64,000 nucleotides of DNA from Rhizobium sp. WYJ-E13 (GTDB lineage Bacteria > Pseudomonadota > Alphaproteobacteria > Rhizobiales > Rhizobiaceae): the NCBI RefSeq assembly GCF_018987265.1, contig NZ_CP076853.1:1054001-1118000 (forward strand), given 5' to 3'. Both the position numbers and the translations under genes were made by a program. The notes beneath the pieces were generated by a model. It searched no databases. It saw nothing but the letters and a program-made list of their open reading frames with translations, and was not told the DNA's origin. Numbering within the stretch: position 1 is the first letter of the stretch; each line of letters opens with the position of its first letter. Below are positions 1-8,753 of the stretch, piece after piece.

Positions 1-2240
1 ATCCGGAGCGCGTCTCGATGCCGGATTTCGATATCGACTTCTGCCAGGATCGCCGTGAAGAGGTGATCCGTTACGTGCAGAAGAAATACGGCCGCGAGCA
101 GGTGGCGCAGATTATCACTTTCGGTTCGCTGCAGGCGCGCGCCGCATTGCGCGACGTCGGCCGCGTGCTGGAAATGCCCTATGGCCAGGTCGACAAGATC
201 TGCAAACTCGTGCCGAACAACCCAGCAAACCCGACGCCTCTGTCCAAGGCGATCGAGGAAGAGCCGAAGCTGCAGGAAGAGGCCGCCAAAGAGCCGGTCG
301 TCGCGCGGCTCTTGGATATCGCCCAGAAGATCGAAGGCCTCTATCGCCACGCCTCGACCCACGCCGCCGGGATCGTGATCGGCGACCGCCCGCTGTCGAA
401 GCTCGTGCCGATGTATCGCGATCCGCGCTCCGACATGCCGGTCACCCAGTTCAATATGAAGTGGGTGGAGCAGGCGGGCCTGGTGAAGTTCGACTTCCTT
501 GGCCTGAAGACGCTGACGGTGCTCAAGGTCGCCGTCGACTTCTGCAGGAAGCGCGGCATCGAGGTCGACCTCGCCAAGATCCCGCTCGACGACAAGAAGA
601 CCTATGAGATGCTCTCGCGCGGCGAGACGGTTGGCGTGTTCCAGGTTGAAAGTGCGGGCATGCGCAAGGCGCTGATCGGCATGAAGCCGGACTGCATCGA
701 AGACATCATCGCGCTCGTGGCGCTCTACCGTCCCGGCCCGATGGAGAATATTCCGACCTATAATGCCCGCAAGCACGGTGACGAAGAGCTGGAATCGATC
801 CACCCAACGATCGACCATCTTCTCAAGGAAACGCAGGGCGTTATCGTTTACCAGGAACAGGTGATGCAGATCGCCCAGGTCCTGTCGGGCTATTCGCTCG
901 GCGAAGCCGATCTTCTGCGCCGCGCCATGGGTAAGAAGATCAAGGCCGAAATGGACCAGCAGCGCGAACGCTTCGTCGACGGTGCAGTCAAGAACGGCGT
1001 GTCGAAGCCGCAGGCCGACAACATCTTCGAACTCTTGGCAAAGTTCGCAAACTATGGCTTCAACAAGTCGCATGCTGCCGCCTACGCCATCGTCTCCTAT
1101 CAGACGGCCTATATGAAGGCGCATTATCCGGTCGAGTTCCTGGCAGCGTCGATGACGCTCGATATGTCGAACACCGAAAAGGTCAACGACTTCCGTCAGG
1201 ATGCCAAGCGCCTTGGTATCGAGGTCATCGCGCCCTCCGTCCAGACCTCCTTCCGTCAGTTCGAGACCGGTGACAACCGTATCTACTACGCACTTGCGGC
1301 TCTCAAGGGGGTCGGTGAATCCGCCGTCGATCACATCGTCGAAATGCGCGGCGATAAGCCCTTCGCCAGCATCGAGGATTTCTGCCTGCGCATCGATCCA
1401 CGCCAGGTAAACCGCCGCGTGCTGGAAAGCCTGATCTATGCCGGCGCCTTTGATTGCTTCAACCTGGATCGCGCCCAGCTTTCGGCTGGTCTCGACCGCG
1501 TGCTCGGCTATGCACAGCGCGCCCAGGAAAACAAGCTGAGCGGCCAGTCGGATATCTTCGGCGGTGCGCTGTCCTCAGGTCCGGAAAAGATCGCCCTGCC
1601 GCCATTCTCGCCGTGGCTTGCCTCGGAGCGGCTGCTCAAGGAATTCCAGGTGCTGGGCTTCTACCTGACCGCCCATCCGCTCGACAGCTACAACAACATC
1701 CTTCAGAAGATGCGCGTACAGACCTTCGCGGACTTCTCGACGGCGGTGAAGCAGGGCGCTGCGAACGGGCGACTGGCGGGTACGGTGATTTCCAAACAGG
1801 AGCGCAAGACGCGCACCGGCAACAAGATGGGTATCATCGTCTTTTCGGATTCCTCCGGCCAGTTCGAAGCCGTGCTCTTCTCCGAAATGCTGAACCAGTA
1901 TCGTGACATATTGGAGCCCGGAAAGTCCTTCGTCATCACCGCGATCGGCGAGGAACGGCCGGAAGGTGTCAGCCTGCGGCTGCAGACCATCCAGTCGCTG
2001 GAAGAAAAGTCGTTGCAGATGCAGAAGGCGCTGCGCGTCTATGTCCGCGACTCCGGCCCGCTGCGCGCTGTCGCAGCACATCTGAACGCCAAGGGCGACG
2101 GCCTCGTCTCCTTCATCGTCATCAAGGAAGAGGGCAAGCGTGAGGTCGAGGTGGTGTTGCAGGACAAGTATCGCATCACGCCGGAGATCGCCGCGGCCTT
2201 GCGGGCTGCCCCTGGCGTCGTCGACGTCGAACTCGTCTGA
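1..2240 (+). CDS. dnaE: DNA polymerase III alpha subunit, C-terminal part (5' truncated by window)
   Basis: Catalytic subunit of the replicative polymerase. The reading frame is open from base 3, so the gene starts before the window; about 745 residues are visible. The first residues carry the MPDFDIDFC motif, whose aspartates bind the catalytic metals in C-family polymerases. The rest of the palm, fingers and helix-hairpin-helix region follows, then an OB-fold near the C-terminus (around GRLAGTVISKQERKTRTGNK). The N-terminal PHP domain lies outside the window. The frame ends cleanly at TGA 2238-2240. The length and motif order fit DnaE1 rather than the error-prone DnaE2, but the PHP part would be needed to be certain. 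Confidence 0.96.
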   Translation, partial: PERVSMPDFDIDFCQDRREEVIRYVQKKYGREQVAQIITFGSLQARAALRDVGRVLEMPYGQVDKICKLVPNNPANPTPLSKAIEEEPKLQEEAAKEPVVARLLDIAQKIEGLYRHASTHAAGIVIGDRPLSKLVPMYRDPRSDMPVTQFNMKWVEQAGLVKFDFLGLKTLTVLKVAVDFCRKRGIEVDLAKIPLDDKKTYEMLSRGETVGVFQVESAGMRKALIGMKPDCIEDIIALVALYRPGPMENIPTYNARKHGDEELESIHPTIDHLLKETQGVIVYQEQVMQIAQVLSGYSLGEADLLRRAMGKKIKAEMDQQRERFVDGAVKNGVSKPQADNIFELLAKFANYGFNKSHAAAYAIVSYQTAYMKAHYPVEFLAASMTLDMSNTEKVNDFRQDAKRLGIEVIAPSVQTSFRQFETGDNRIYYALAALKGVGESAVDHIVEMRGDKPFASIEDFCLRIDPRQVNRRVLESLIYAGAFDCFNLDRAQLSAGLDRVLGYAQRAQENKLSGQSDIFGGALSSGPEKIALPPFSPWLASERLLKEFQVLGFYLTAHPLDSYNNILQKMRVQTFADFSTAVKQGAANGRLAGTVISKQERKTRTGNKMGIIVFSDSSGQFEAVLFSEMLNQYRDILEPGKSFVITAIGEERPEGVSLRLQTIQSLEEKSLQMQKALRVYVRDSGPLRAVAAHLNAKGDGLVSFIVIKEEGKREVEVVLQDKYRITPEIAAALRAAPGVVDVELV

Positions 2241-2279
2241 ACGGGAAAGCGACCGGCACTGCGCCGGTTGCCTTTGCTT

Positions 2280-3722
2280 TCAGACGGCCTGCAATCGGCA
2301 GGATGCATCGGCACAGCGGCCTCTGCCGAAGCCCATGAGGGCCATGCCGATCAGCGTGGCTGCGACCGGCACCAGCAAAGCGGTCCGCAGAGCCTCCAGC
2401 CGCTCGGACGGACCGTCACCATCGCCGAGAGAAAGTGTGCCGACAGCACTGACGGCCGAGAGGCCGAGTGCTGCGCCGAACTGGAACGAGGTGTTCACGA
2501 GCCCGCTCGCCAGGCCCTGTTCGTTTTCGGCAATACCTTCAGTCGCGATGATCGTCAGTGGGCCATAGCCGAGGGAGAAGGCAAGGCCGAGAAGGATCGT
2601 CGATGGCAGCATGGCCGCATAGGTCCAGTCGAGCCCCATGCCGAGAAAGAGCGCGTAGCCCGCAACAGCGAGTGCAAAGCCGCCAAGCACCACGCGTCCA
2701 TTGCCGAAACGCTCGACGAGCAGAGGCGTCAGCAATGGAGCTAGAATGGCGTCCATGCCGATGACGATCAGGGCAAGGCTGGTTTCGAACGAGGACCAGC
2801 CCAACAGTTCCTGCAGATAGAGTGAGACGATGAACTGGAAGCCGAAGAAGGCGCCGGTGAAGAGCATCGCTCCGAGGTTCGATTGCACCAGCGTCGATGA
2901 CCGGAAAATCCCGAGACGGATGAGCGGCGCACGCGAATTGCGTTCGATGAGGATGAAAGCGAGCCAGAGCAGCGCGCTTGCGCCGGCTGCCGCAATCGTC
3001 CAATTCAGGTCGTTGGTCGCGTGTTCCAGCCGAGTCAGTGTATAGGCGGCAAGCAACATGGCGCCAGTCAGCGTCACCGCGCCGGCGATGTCGAATTTCT
3101 GGCGCGGGGCGGCGACTTCTTCCTTCTTCTCCACGATCAGCTTCATGCCGACAAGAAGCAGGATGGTAGAGAAGATGACCGGAGCGAAGAACACCCATCG
3201 CCAACCGACGGCCGACAATAGCCCGCCGATGACGAGCCCTAGCGAGAATCCGGCCGATGCCGTGCCGGCATAAATCAGCACGGCCCTGTTGCGCTGTGGT
3301 CCTTCGGGAAAGCTTCCATTGATGAGAGCAAGGCCGGCCGGCGTCATGAAGGCGGCTGCTGCTCCCGTCACGAAGCGTGCCGTCAGCAACATCCAGCCTT
3401 CGGTCGCAAGGCCGCCGAGGCCGGAAAAGAACAGGAATACGCTCAGCGCCATCAGGAAGACCTTGCGCTTGCCATACATGTCGGCGACGCGCCCGCCGAG
3501 CAGCATCAGGCCGGCATAGGCAAGCACATAGGCCGAAACAACGGCGCTCAGCGTCGTGGTCGAGAGGCCGAGCTCGGCCCGGATCGAGGGCAGGGCGATG
3601 TTGAGCATGGCCGCATCGACGCCTTCGAGGAAGATCGCGCCGCAGAGAACGACGAGCATGCCGGCAGCACTGCGGCTCATTCTTCCGCTCTCCGCCGTAA
3701 GTGGAGGACTTGTAGACATCAT
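2280..3722 (-). CDS. MFS drug-efflux-type transporter (DHA2-like)
   Basis: A 480-residue polytopic membrane protein with an N-terminal cytoplasmic tail, then a first helix containing VDAAMLNIALPSI, the loop 2-3 motif A (GGRVADMYGKRK) and further hydrophobic segments to the end. Length and the LNIALPSI-type motif fit the 14-helix EmrB/QacA group of proton-coupled multidrug exporters. Substrate cannot be deduced. It is transcribed divergently from an HxlR-type regulator with 95 bases between the two starts, a layout typical of a regulator controlling its own exporter. Two adjacent ATG codons (3722 and 3719) are possible starts. Confidence 0.88.
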   Translation of the reverse strand: MMSTSPPLTAESGRMSRSAAGMLVVLCGAIFLEGVDAAMLNIALPSIRAELGLSTTTLSAVVSAYVLAYAGLMLLGGRVADMYGKRKVFLMALSVFLFFSGLGGLATEGWMLLTARFVTGAAAAFMTPAGLALINGSFPEGPQRNRAVLIYAGTASAGFSLGLVIGGLLSAVGWRWVFFAPVIFSTILLLVGMKLIVEKKEEVAAPRQKFDIAGAVTLTGAMLLAAYTLTRLEHATNDLNWTIAAAGASALLWLAFILIERNSRAPLIRLGIFRSSTLVQSNLGAMLFTGAFFGFQFIVSLYLQELLGWSSFETSLALIVIGMDAILAPLLTPLLVERFGNGRVVLGGFALAVAGYALFLGMGLDWTYAAMLPSTILLGLAFSLGYGPLTIIATEGIAENEQGLASGLVNTSFQFGAALGLSAVSAVGTLSLGDGDGPSERLEALRTALLVPVAATLIGMALMGFGRGRCADASCRLQAV

Positions 3723-3754
3723 GATTTCCTTGTCCGTGAAGCAGGGAAGAGCAA

Positions 3755-3787
3755 GTTACATATTGATCCTCAGTTCCCTATTGTAAC
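3755..3787. promoter_or_regulatory. Candidate operator between MFS gene and HxlR gene
   Basis: The divergent intergenic region contains an inverted repeat GTTACA (3755-3760) and TGTAAC (3782-3787) separated by 21 bases. Position and symmetry suit a dimeric winged-helix repressor such as the adjacent HxlR protein. This is inference; no consensus for this regulator is known to me. Confidence 0.35.
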
Positions 3788-3817
3788 CAAGAGAGACATA
3801 GGGCATGGTTCGAACCC

Positions 3818-4249
3818 ATGGAAGAAGGCGCTTCAAACTCACCGAGTGACTGCTGCAGCACCGAGCGCGATTACGACATCCTCCAGTGGGATGCGCGGGA
3901 GGAATGCGAAGTGCGTCAGATTTTGGATCGCATCGCCGACAAATGGTCGCTGCTGGTTATCGCATTGCTTGAAAAGCGCACTCTGCGCTTTACCGAATTG
4001 CGCAAGAGCATCGATGGCATCAGCCAGCGCATGCTGACGACGACCTTGCGCCAGCTCGAGCGCGACGGGCTGATCGAGCGGACAGTCTATCCAGTGGTGC
4101 CGCCAAGGGTCGATTACGCTCTGACGGAACTCGGCTGTACGCTGCATGAGACCATCAAGGCGCTCGTCGTCTGGACCGAGACGAACCAGGCGAAGATCAT
4201 CTCCGCCCGCCGAAGTTACGACGAGCGCGCCAGTGAGAAGCTCTGGTAG
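3818..4249 (+). CDS. HxlR-family winged-helix transcriptional regulator
   Basis: 143 residues with a single HxlR (PF01638-type) winged-helix domain from about residue 25 to 120: an entry helix containing DRIADKWSLLVI, the recognition segment GISQRMLTTTLRQLERDGLI and the wing YPVVPPRVDYALTELG. Members often sense electrophiles or quinones through cysteines; this one has Cys near positions 11, 12 and 27 and one at about 107, so redox sensing is possible but unproven. It is divergent from the MFS exporter and probably controls it. An upstream ATG at 3805 is in another frame. Confidence 0.9.
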   Translation: MEEGASNSPSDCCSTERDYDILQWDAREECEVRQILDRIADKWSLLVIALLEKRTLRFTELRKSIDGISQRMLTTTLRQLERDGLIERTVYPVVPPRVDYALTELGCTLHETIKALVVWTETNQAKIISARRSYDERASEKLW

Positions 4250-4252
4250 GTC

Positions 4253-5503
4253 TCAGCTCTCGCGCGTGATTGTGATGAATTCCGTGCCCTCGCCGGTTTC
4301 CGAACCGAGGCCGGTATCTGTGATTGTGAGTGTCGAGCCGGGCGAAATCAGTGCGTCGATCCGGTGACGGGTTTCTTCTGACATCGAGATGCGGCTGAGC
4401 GCTCTCGCGATAGGACGGCCGCTGATGATGGAGCTTTCCTGATTGGCGATACCGAGCCGCTTCACCGTTTCGCGAGAGAGATTGTTTTCCAGCGTAACGC
4501 CCAGCCAATCGGCCGTACCGGCCACCTCATCCACTGCATGCAGCGAGAAGAAGTGTGTACCAAGCGCAAGTCCCGGATCGGCAATGGTGATCGGCGCCTC
4601 GAAGAGCGGCTTGAAATCCTGCCGCACCATGATGACGCCATTCGGCGGTTCGCCCTTGCCTGCCGCAGCGTAAACTTCCCTCAGGAGAGTATCTGTGACC
4701 AAGCCCTTGTCACGGGCAAATTCGGTTGGTCGCAACGCCTTGAAGGCATTGATGGCCTGAACGGTCGCAGGACCGGCCAGCCCGTCAGGCTCGCCGGCAG
4801 CAAAGCCGAGTTTGTTCAGGAGGGTCTGGATGTCGATAACGTTTTCACGCAGCGTCCGGCGCGTAATCAGCATGCTGATCGGCGTGGTATCCGCAGAGGG
4901 CGCCTGCAGTTGGATCATCGGCATCGGCAGGGCAGCCGTCGTCTCGTTCATGGCGACCTGCACCTGCGTCTTCGCATCGCCGATGGCAGGGCGAAGCTCG
5001 ACGTCGGAAAGCAGCGGTGACGGCTCGGGCCGGTCGGGATGGAAAAGTGTTGGATGGTCGATCGGCTCGGGCGTCAGCTCATTGTCTGTGATGATGACGG
5101 GTACGCCCATCTCTGTCATCTTGTAGAGCGATTTCGCAAAGGCGTCGGGCATGCGCACGCAGCCATGCGAGGCCGGGTAACGCGGCACGGAATTGGACTC
5201 ATGCAGCGCGATCCCGGACCATGTCAGCCGCTGCATGAAGGGCATCGGCGCGTTCGAATAGATGTTGGATTCGTGGTATCTCTGCTTCTCGATGACGGAG
5301 AAGATGCCGCTCGGCGTCGTATGCCCGTCCTTGCCGCTCGAGATCCTGGAGGTCGCCACGACCTCCGCGCCGTCATAGACGGTCAGCGACTGCCTGTCCT
5401 TGGAAACGAATATCTGCAGCGTGCGCGCATCGGCAGCAAAAGCGGGATCGACAAGGGCGGTCGCCGACAGCAACCCGATAAGGACACCTACACGCACAGA
5501 CAT
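4253..5503 (-). CDS. L,D-transpeptidase (YkuD) with peptidoglycan-binding domain
   Basis: A secreted or periplasmic enzyme that forms 3-3 cross-links in peptidoglycan or attaches proteins to it. From the chosen ATG the protein has 416 residues: signal peptide 1-24 (hydrophobic core, then AFA-ADA), YkuD domain about 29-140 with the catalytic SHGCVRMP motif (Cys near 116) and the upstream GIALHES histidine, a long linker, and a PG_binding_1-like repeat around 220-265 (IDIQTLLNKLGF...GPATVQAINAF). The open frame extends ten codons further to 5533, but the start at 5503 puts the signal peptide at the terminus. Rhizobiales use L,D-transpeptidases heavily for polar growth. It is convergent with the HxlR gene, with 3 bases between the stops. 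Confidence 0.93.
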   Translation of the reverse strand: MSVRVGVLIGLLSATALVDPAFAADARTLQIFVSKDRQSLTVYDGAEVVATSRISSGKDGHTTPSGIFSVIEKQRYHESNIYSNAPMPFMQRLTWSGIALHESNSVPRYPASHGCVRMPDAFAKSLYKMTEMGVPVIITDNELTPEPIDHPTLFHPDRPEPSPLLSDVELRPAIGDAKTQVQVAMNETTAALPMPMIQLQAPSADTTPISMLITRRTLRENVIDIQTLLNKLGFAAGEPDGLAGPATVQAINAFKALRPTEFARDKGLVTDTLLREVYAAAGKGEPPNGVIMVRQDFKPLFEAPITIADPGLALGTHFFSLHAVDEVAGTADWLGVTLENNLSRETVKRLGIANQESSIISGRPIARALSRISMSEETRHRIDALISPGSTLTITDTGLGSETGEGTEFITITRES

Positions 5504-5656
5504 GACGCAATACACCACATGCACAAAAACCACGCGAGTTAAGCATGCGAAGTTTAACGAAGGCTTGAATACGCCATCGCGTTTCGATCACGAGATTGTG
5601 GGGTATTCAATTTTATGCAAATCTAAAGCAAGGGAAGTCTTGGGGGAGACTTGGAA

Positions 5657-7387
5657 ATGCATGTCGATATTGTTTCTGCGTTCGATGATCTGCATGCCCT
5701 GAAGGATAACTGGAACGAGGTATACGCCGCCGACCCGGAAGGGCACTATTTCCTTTCCTGGCACTGGATGGCGCAATGGCTGCAGCGGCGGTCATTATGG
5801 TTCGTTCTTGCCGCCAAGCGGCGGCAGGCGGATGACCGCTATGTAGCTTTCCTTCCCATTCAGCTCCACGTCGATTTCGAGGAAGGCCAGGGTCTTGGCA
5901 ATATCGTGCGCCTCGGCGGCACGCCCTATGCCGGCTATAACGGCCTTCTGACGCATCCTGAGGACGCGGAGGCGGTGCTCGGCGTTTTCGCCGATTGCCT
6001 GCAGAGCTTCAACTGGAAACATCTCGATATTGATGATGTCTATATGTCTGAGGCGAGACTGAAGGCGTTTCTGGCGGGCTTTTCTGCCTCGGAATTCTCA
6101 AGGAGGAAGGTCCCGCGCCGGCCGCATATCACGGCTGATGGCGAAAACATCGACCATGACGTCTATGTCTACGTCCCGCTTGGCGAGGTCTTCGAAACCT
6201 TCCTGGATGAGCGCATCGGTGCCAAGACGCGGCGCAATGCGCGAAAGGCGCTGCGCGATCTCGTCGCGCCGGAAAATGAGCTGCGCATCACTCATGTGAC
6301 ACCAGAGACAATGGAGCGCGATCTCGAAATCTTCTACCAGATGTGGAACGTCCAATGGGGTGAGCGTCAGCCGCGCTACGGCAAGTTCATCCTCGACAAC
6401 AGCCGTCACATGCTGCCGGCCTGCATAGAGGACGGTTCGGTCTTCATGCCGATCCTCTGGCATCAGGACAAGCCGGTCTGCATCTTCATCTGCTTCCTGG
6501 ATCCCCACCGCAAATCGATGATGTGCTTCCTCGGAAGCCGCGACCTGACTTTCCGCCGCTCGATCAGCCCCGGCTTCATGCTCCATTGCTACAATATGCG
6601 TTGGGGCATCGAGAATGGCTACCGAACCTACGACCTCGGCACAGGTAATTACGGCTACAAGGATCTTTTGGGCTCCGAACACCATCTCGTTGAGAAGCTG
6701 CAGGTCTCCACGCTCTCCGGCCGCAATATCGGCGATCGCCTCGACCCGCGCTCGCTGGATATCGCCATGCATCAGGCGGTGCATTTTTTCAGAAGTGGAA
6801 ACCCGGAGTCGGCAGAACTCTGCTGCCGGCAGATTCTTGTCGCCGACGATGCACATGCGCCCGCAACCTCACTGCTGGCGAAAATAGAAGCAACGCAGCG
6901 GCCGAGGCTGGTGAGCGATCCCGCTGCCCATTTCAGCGCGGCTGCCGAACGGCACCGGGCCGGCGATCTCGTCGCGGCGGAAGCGGGCTACCGCGATGTG
7001 ATCGCGATCGTGCCTGGGCATTTCGATGCTCTGCAGCACCTGGCGCTGCTGCTGCTACAGAAAGGCGATCTCGGCGAGGCCAAGGACTGTGTCGACAAGG
7101 CGATCGAGGTGAAACCGGTCTCCGCTTCGGCCTATTGCAATCGCGGCAATATACTTGCGCGTCTTTCGAATTTCGAAGAAGCGCTTGGAAGCTACGACCG
7201 GGCCATCGCGCTGGATGCCGGCCATGCCATCGCCTTCAACAATCGCGGCAATGTGCTGCGGCGGCTGGGGCGCCATGACGAGGCGGTGGAGAGCTACGAC
7301 CGCGCGATCGCGATCGATCCGGGCTATGCTCAGGCAATAAAGAACCGGGACGCAGCGCTTCAGGAGATGGAGACCGTGCCGGCGTAG
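5657..7387 (+). CDS. FemAB/BioF2-like GNAT acyltransferase fused to C-terminal TPR repeats
   Basis: A 576-residue cytosolic protein. Residues 1 to about 340 look like the CelD/BioF2-like branch of GNAT transferases (motifs such as KTRRNARKALRDL and YDLGTGNYGYKDLLGSEHHL). Residues 400-570 are at least four tetratricopeptide repeats, with recurrent AxxxYDRAIALDPGxAxAxxNRG units. The family includes proteins linked to cellulose or polysaccharide production; no substrate can be read from the sequence. A GGGGGAG ribosome-binding site at 5642-5648 is correctly spaced from ATG 5657 and too close to the in-frame TTG at 5651. The stop codon abuts that of dinB on the other strand. Confidence 0.82.
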   Translation: MHVDIVSAFDDLHALKDNWNEVYAADPEGHYFLSWHWMAQWLQRRSLWFVLAAKRRQADDRYVAFLPIQLHVDFEEGQGLGNIVRLGGTPYAGYNGLLTHPEDAEAVLGVFADCLQSFNWKHLDIDDVYMSEARLKAFLAGFSASEFSRRKVPRRPHITADGENIDHDVYVYVPLGEVFETFLDERIGAKTRRNARKALRDLVAPENELRITHVTPETMERDLEIFYQMWNVQWGERQPRYGKFILDNSRHMLPACIEDGSVFMPILWHQDKPVCIFICFLDPHRKSMMCFLGSRDLTFRRSISPGFMLHCYNMRWGIENGYRTYDLGTGNYGYKDLLGSEHHLVEKLQVSTLSGRNIGDRLDPRSLDIAMHQAVHFFRSGNPESAELCCRQILVADDAHAPATSLLAKIEATQRPRLVSDPAAHFSAAAERHRAGDLVAAEAGYRDVIAIVPGHFDALQHLALLLLQKGDLGEAKDCVDKAIEVKPVSASAYCNRGNILARLSNFEEALGSYDRAIALDAGHAIAFNNRGNVLRRLGRHDEAVESYDRAIAIDPGYAQAIKNRDAALQEMETVPA

Positions 7388-8677
7388 CTATCGGTAGCCC
7401 TTGCCGCCGAATGTGTAGCCGGTTTCGACCGTGCCTTTGCCGAACTTGTCGCGCAGCTTGTCCATGGCAGCTTCCGCCGCCGCACGCCGGCCGGATTGCT
7501 GGTCGATCAGATCGGGCGGATCGGCGCGGCCGGCATCGCCGAGATCGGTAACGCCGATGCCGATCAGGCGGAATTTCGTGCCGTCGGCTTCCTTCTCCAG
7601 AAGCTCGATCCCGGTGCGGAAGATCTTGTCGGCAAGCTGTGTCGGGTCTTCGAGGCGGCGGTTGCGGGTGCGGGATTTGAAATCGGCCGTCTTCATCTTC
7701 AGTACAACCGTGTGGCCGGCGATGCCGTTCTTCTTCAGCCGCCAGGAGACCTTTTCCGAGAGATTGCGCAGGATCGGCACCAGATCGTCATAACGCGCGA
7801 TATCGTCGAAGAAAGTGGTTTCGGCCGAAACGCTCTTTGCGGCATCGTTGATATGCACCTCTCGGTCGTCGATACCGCGTGACAGGCGCGACAGCCGCTG
7901 GCCGATGCTGCCGTAACGGCGCATCAGGTCGTTCTCCTCCATCCCCTGCAACTGGCCGATCGTGCGGATGCCGTCTGCTTCGAGCGTCGCGGCAAAAGCC
8001 TTGCCCACGCCCCAGATGGTCGTCACCGGGCGAGGCGCCAGGAACTCGACCGCTTCCTCGCGCCCGATGACGGAAAAGCCGCGCGGCTTCTGTAGATCGG
8101 AGGCGACTTTGGCGAGGAACTTACAATAGGAAAGTCCGACCGAAACGGTGATGCCGATTTCCTTCTCGATGCGACGGGCGAACTTCGCCAGCGTTCGGGC
8201 CGGCGGATCGTGATGCAGCCGCTCGGTGCCGCCGAGTTCCAGGAAGGCCTCGTCGATAGAGAGCGGCTGCACCAGCGGCGTCAATTCCTGCATCAGCGCG
8301 CGAACCTGCCTGCCCACCTTTACATATTTCTCCATGTCGGGACGAATGACGATCGCCTGCGGACAGGCCTCCAGCGCCTTGAACATCGGCATGGCCGAGC
8401 GGACGCCATGGATGCGGGCAATATAACAGGCAGTAGAGACGACGCCACGCTTGCCGCCGCCGATGATCACGGGCTTGTCGGAGAGTTCCGGGTTGTCGCG
8501 TTTCTCCACGGCGGCATAAAAAGCGTCGCAATCGATATGCGCGAGCGTCAGGTCATAGAGCTCTTTGTGGCGCACGAGGCGGGGGCTGCCGCAGGCATGG
8601 CAACGGCGCGCCTTACCCATCTGCCCGGCAAGGCAGTCGCGACAGAAGCCGGGTGTCTTGTCAGGTGCTGGCGTCAT
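7388..8677 (-). CDS. dinB: DNA polymerase IV (Y-family translesion polymerase)
   Basis: Error-prone polymerase that bypasses damaged template bases. The 429-residue protein has the palm motif [15 protein letters not shown] with its metal-binding aspartates, the second catalytic motif SIDEAFLEL, and a little-finger domain in the C-terminal third. An extra N-terminal segment carries two CxxC pairs (Cys 12/15 and 26/29), resembling a small zinc ribbon ahead of the palm. The frame extends to ATG 8707, but ATG 8677 is preferred because a LexA box and a good promoter lie just upstream and would overlap a longer coding region. Confidence 0.95.
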   Translation of the reverse strand: MTPAPDKTPGFCRDCLAGQMGKARRCHACGSPRLVRHKELYDLTLAHIDCDAFYAAVEKRDNPELSDKPVIIGGGKRGVVSTACYIARIHGVRSAMPMFKALEACPQAIVIRPDMEKYVKVGRQVRALMQELTPLVQPLSIDEAFLELGGTERLHHDPPARTLAKFARRIEKEIGITVSVGLSYCKFLAKVASDLQKPRGFSVIGREEAVEFLAPRPVTTIWGVGKAFAATLEADGIRTIGQLQGMEENDLMRRYGSIGQRLSRLSRGIDDREVHINDAAKSVSAETTFFDDIARYDDLVPILRNLSEKVSWRLKKNGIAGHTVVLKMKTADFKSRTRNRRLEDPTQLADKIFRTGIELLEKEADGTKFRLIGIGVTDLGDAGRADPPDLIDQQSGRRAAAEAAMDKLRDKFGKGTVETGYTFGGKGYR

Positions 8678-8682
8678 GGTGA

Positions 8683-8697
8683 GAACAAAAGTTGAAC
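8683..8697 (-). promoter_or_regulatory. LexA (SOS) box upstream of dinB
   Basis: On the minus strand the sequence is GTTC-AACTTTT-GTTC, an exact match to the alphaproteobacterial LexA consensus GTTC-N7-GTTC. It lies 5 bases upstream of the dinB ATG (8677) and over the expected transcription start, a position where bound LexA would block initiation. dinB is a classical SOS gene, so motif and gene agree. Confidence 0.85.
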
Positions 8698-8703
8698 ATT
8701 GCA

Positions 8704-8732
8704 ACATTACGCCCTAAGCTTTCGAGTCTCAA
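8704..8732 (-). promoter_or_regulatory. Sigma-70-type promoter of dinB
   Basis: Minus strand: -35 TTGAGA (8732-8727), spacer of 17, -10 TAATGT (8709-8704). The predicted start falls near 8697, inside the LexA box, leaving a leader of about 20 bases to ATG 8677. Confidence 0.6.
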
Positions 8733-8753
8733 GAGAGGGAGGAGAGCTTGGCC

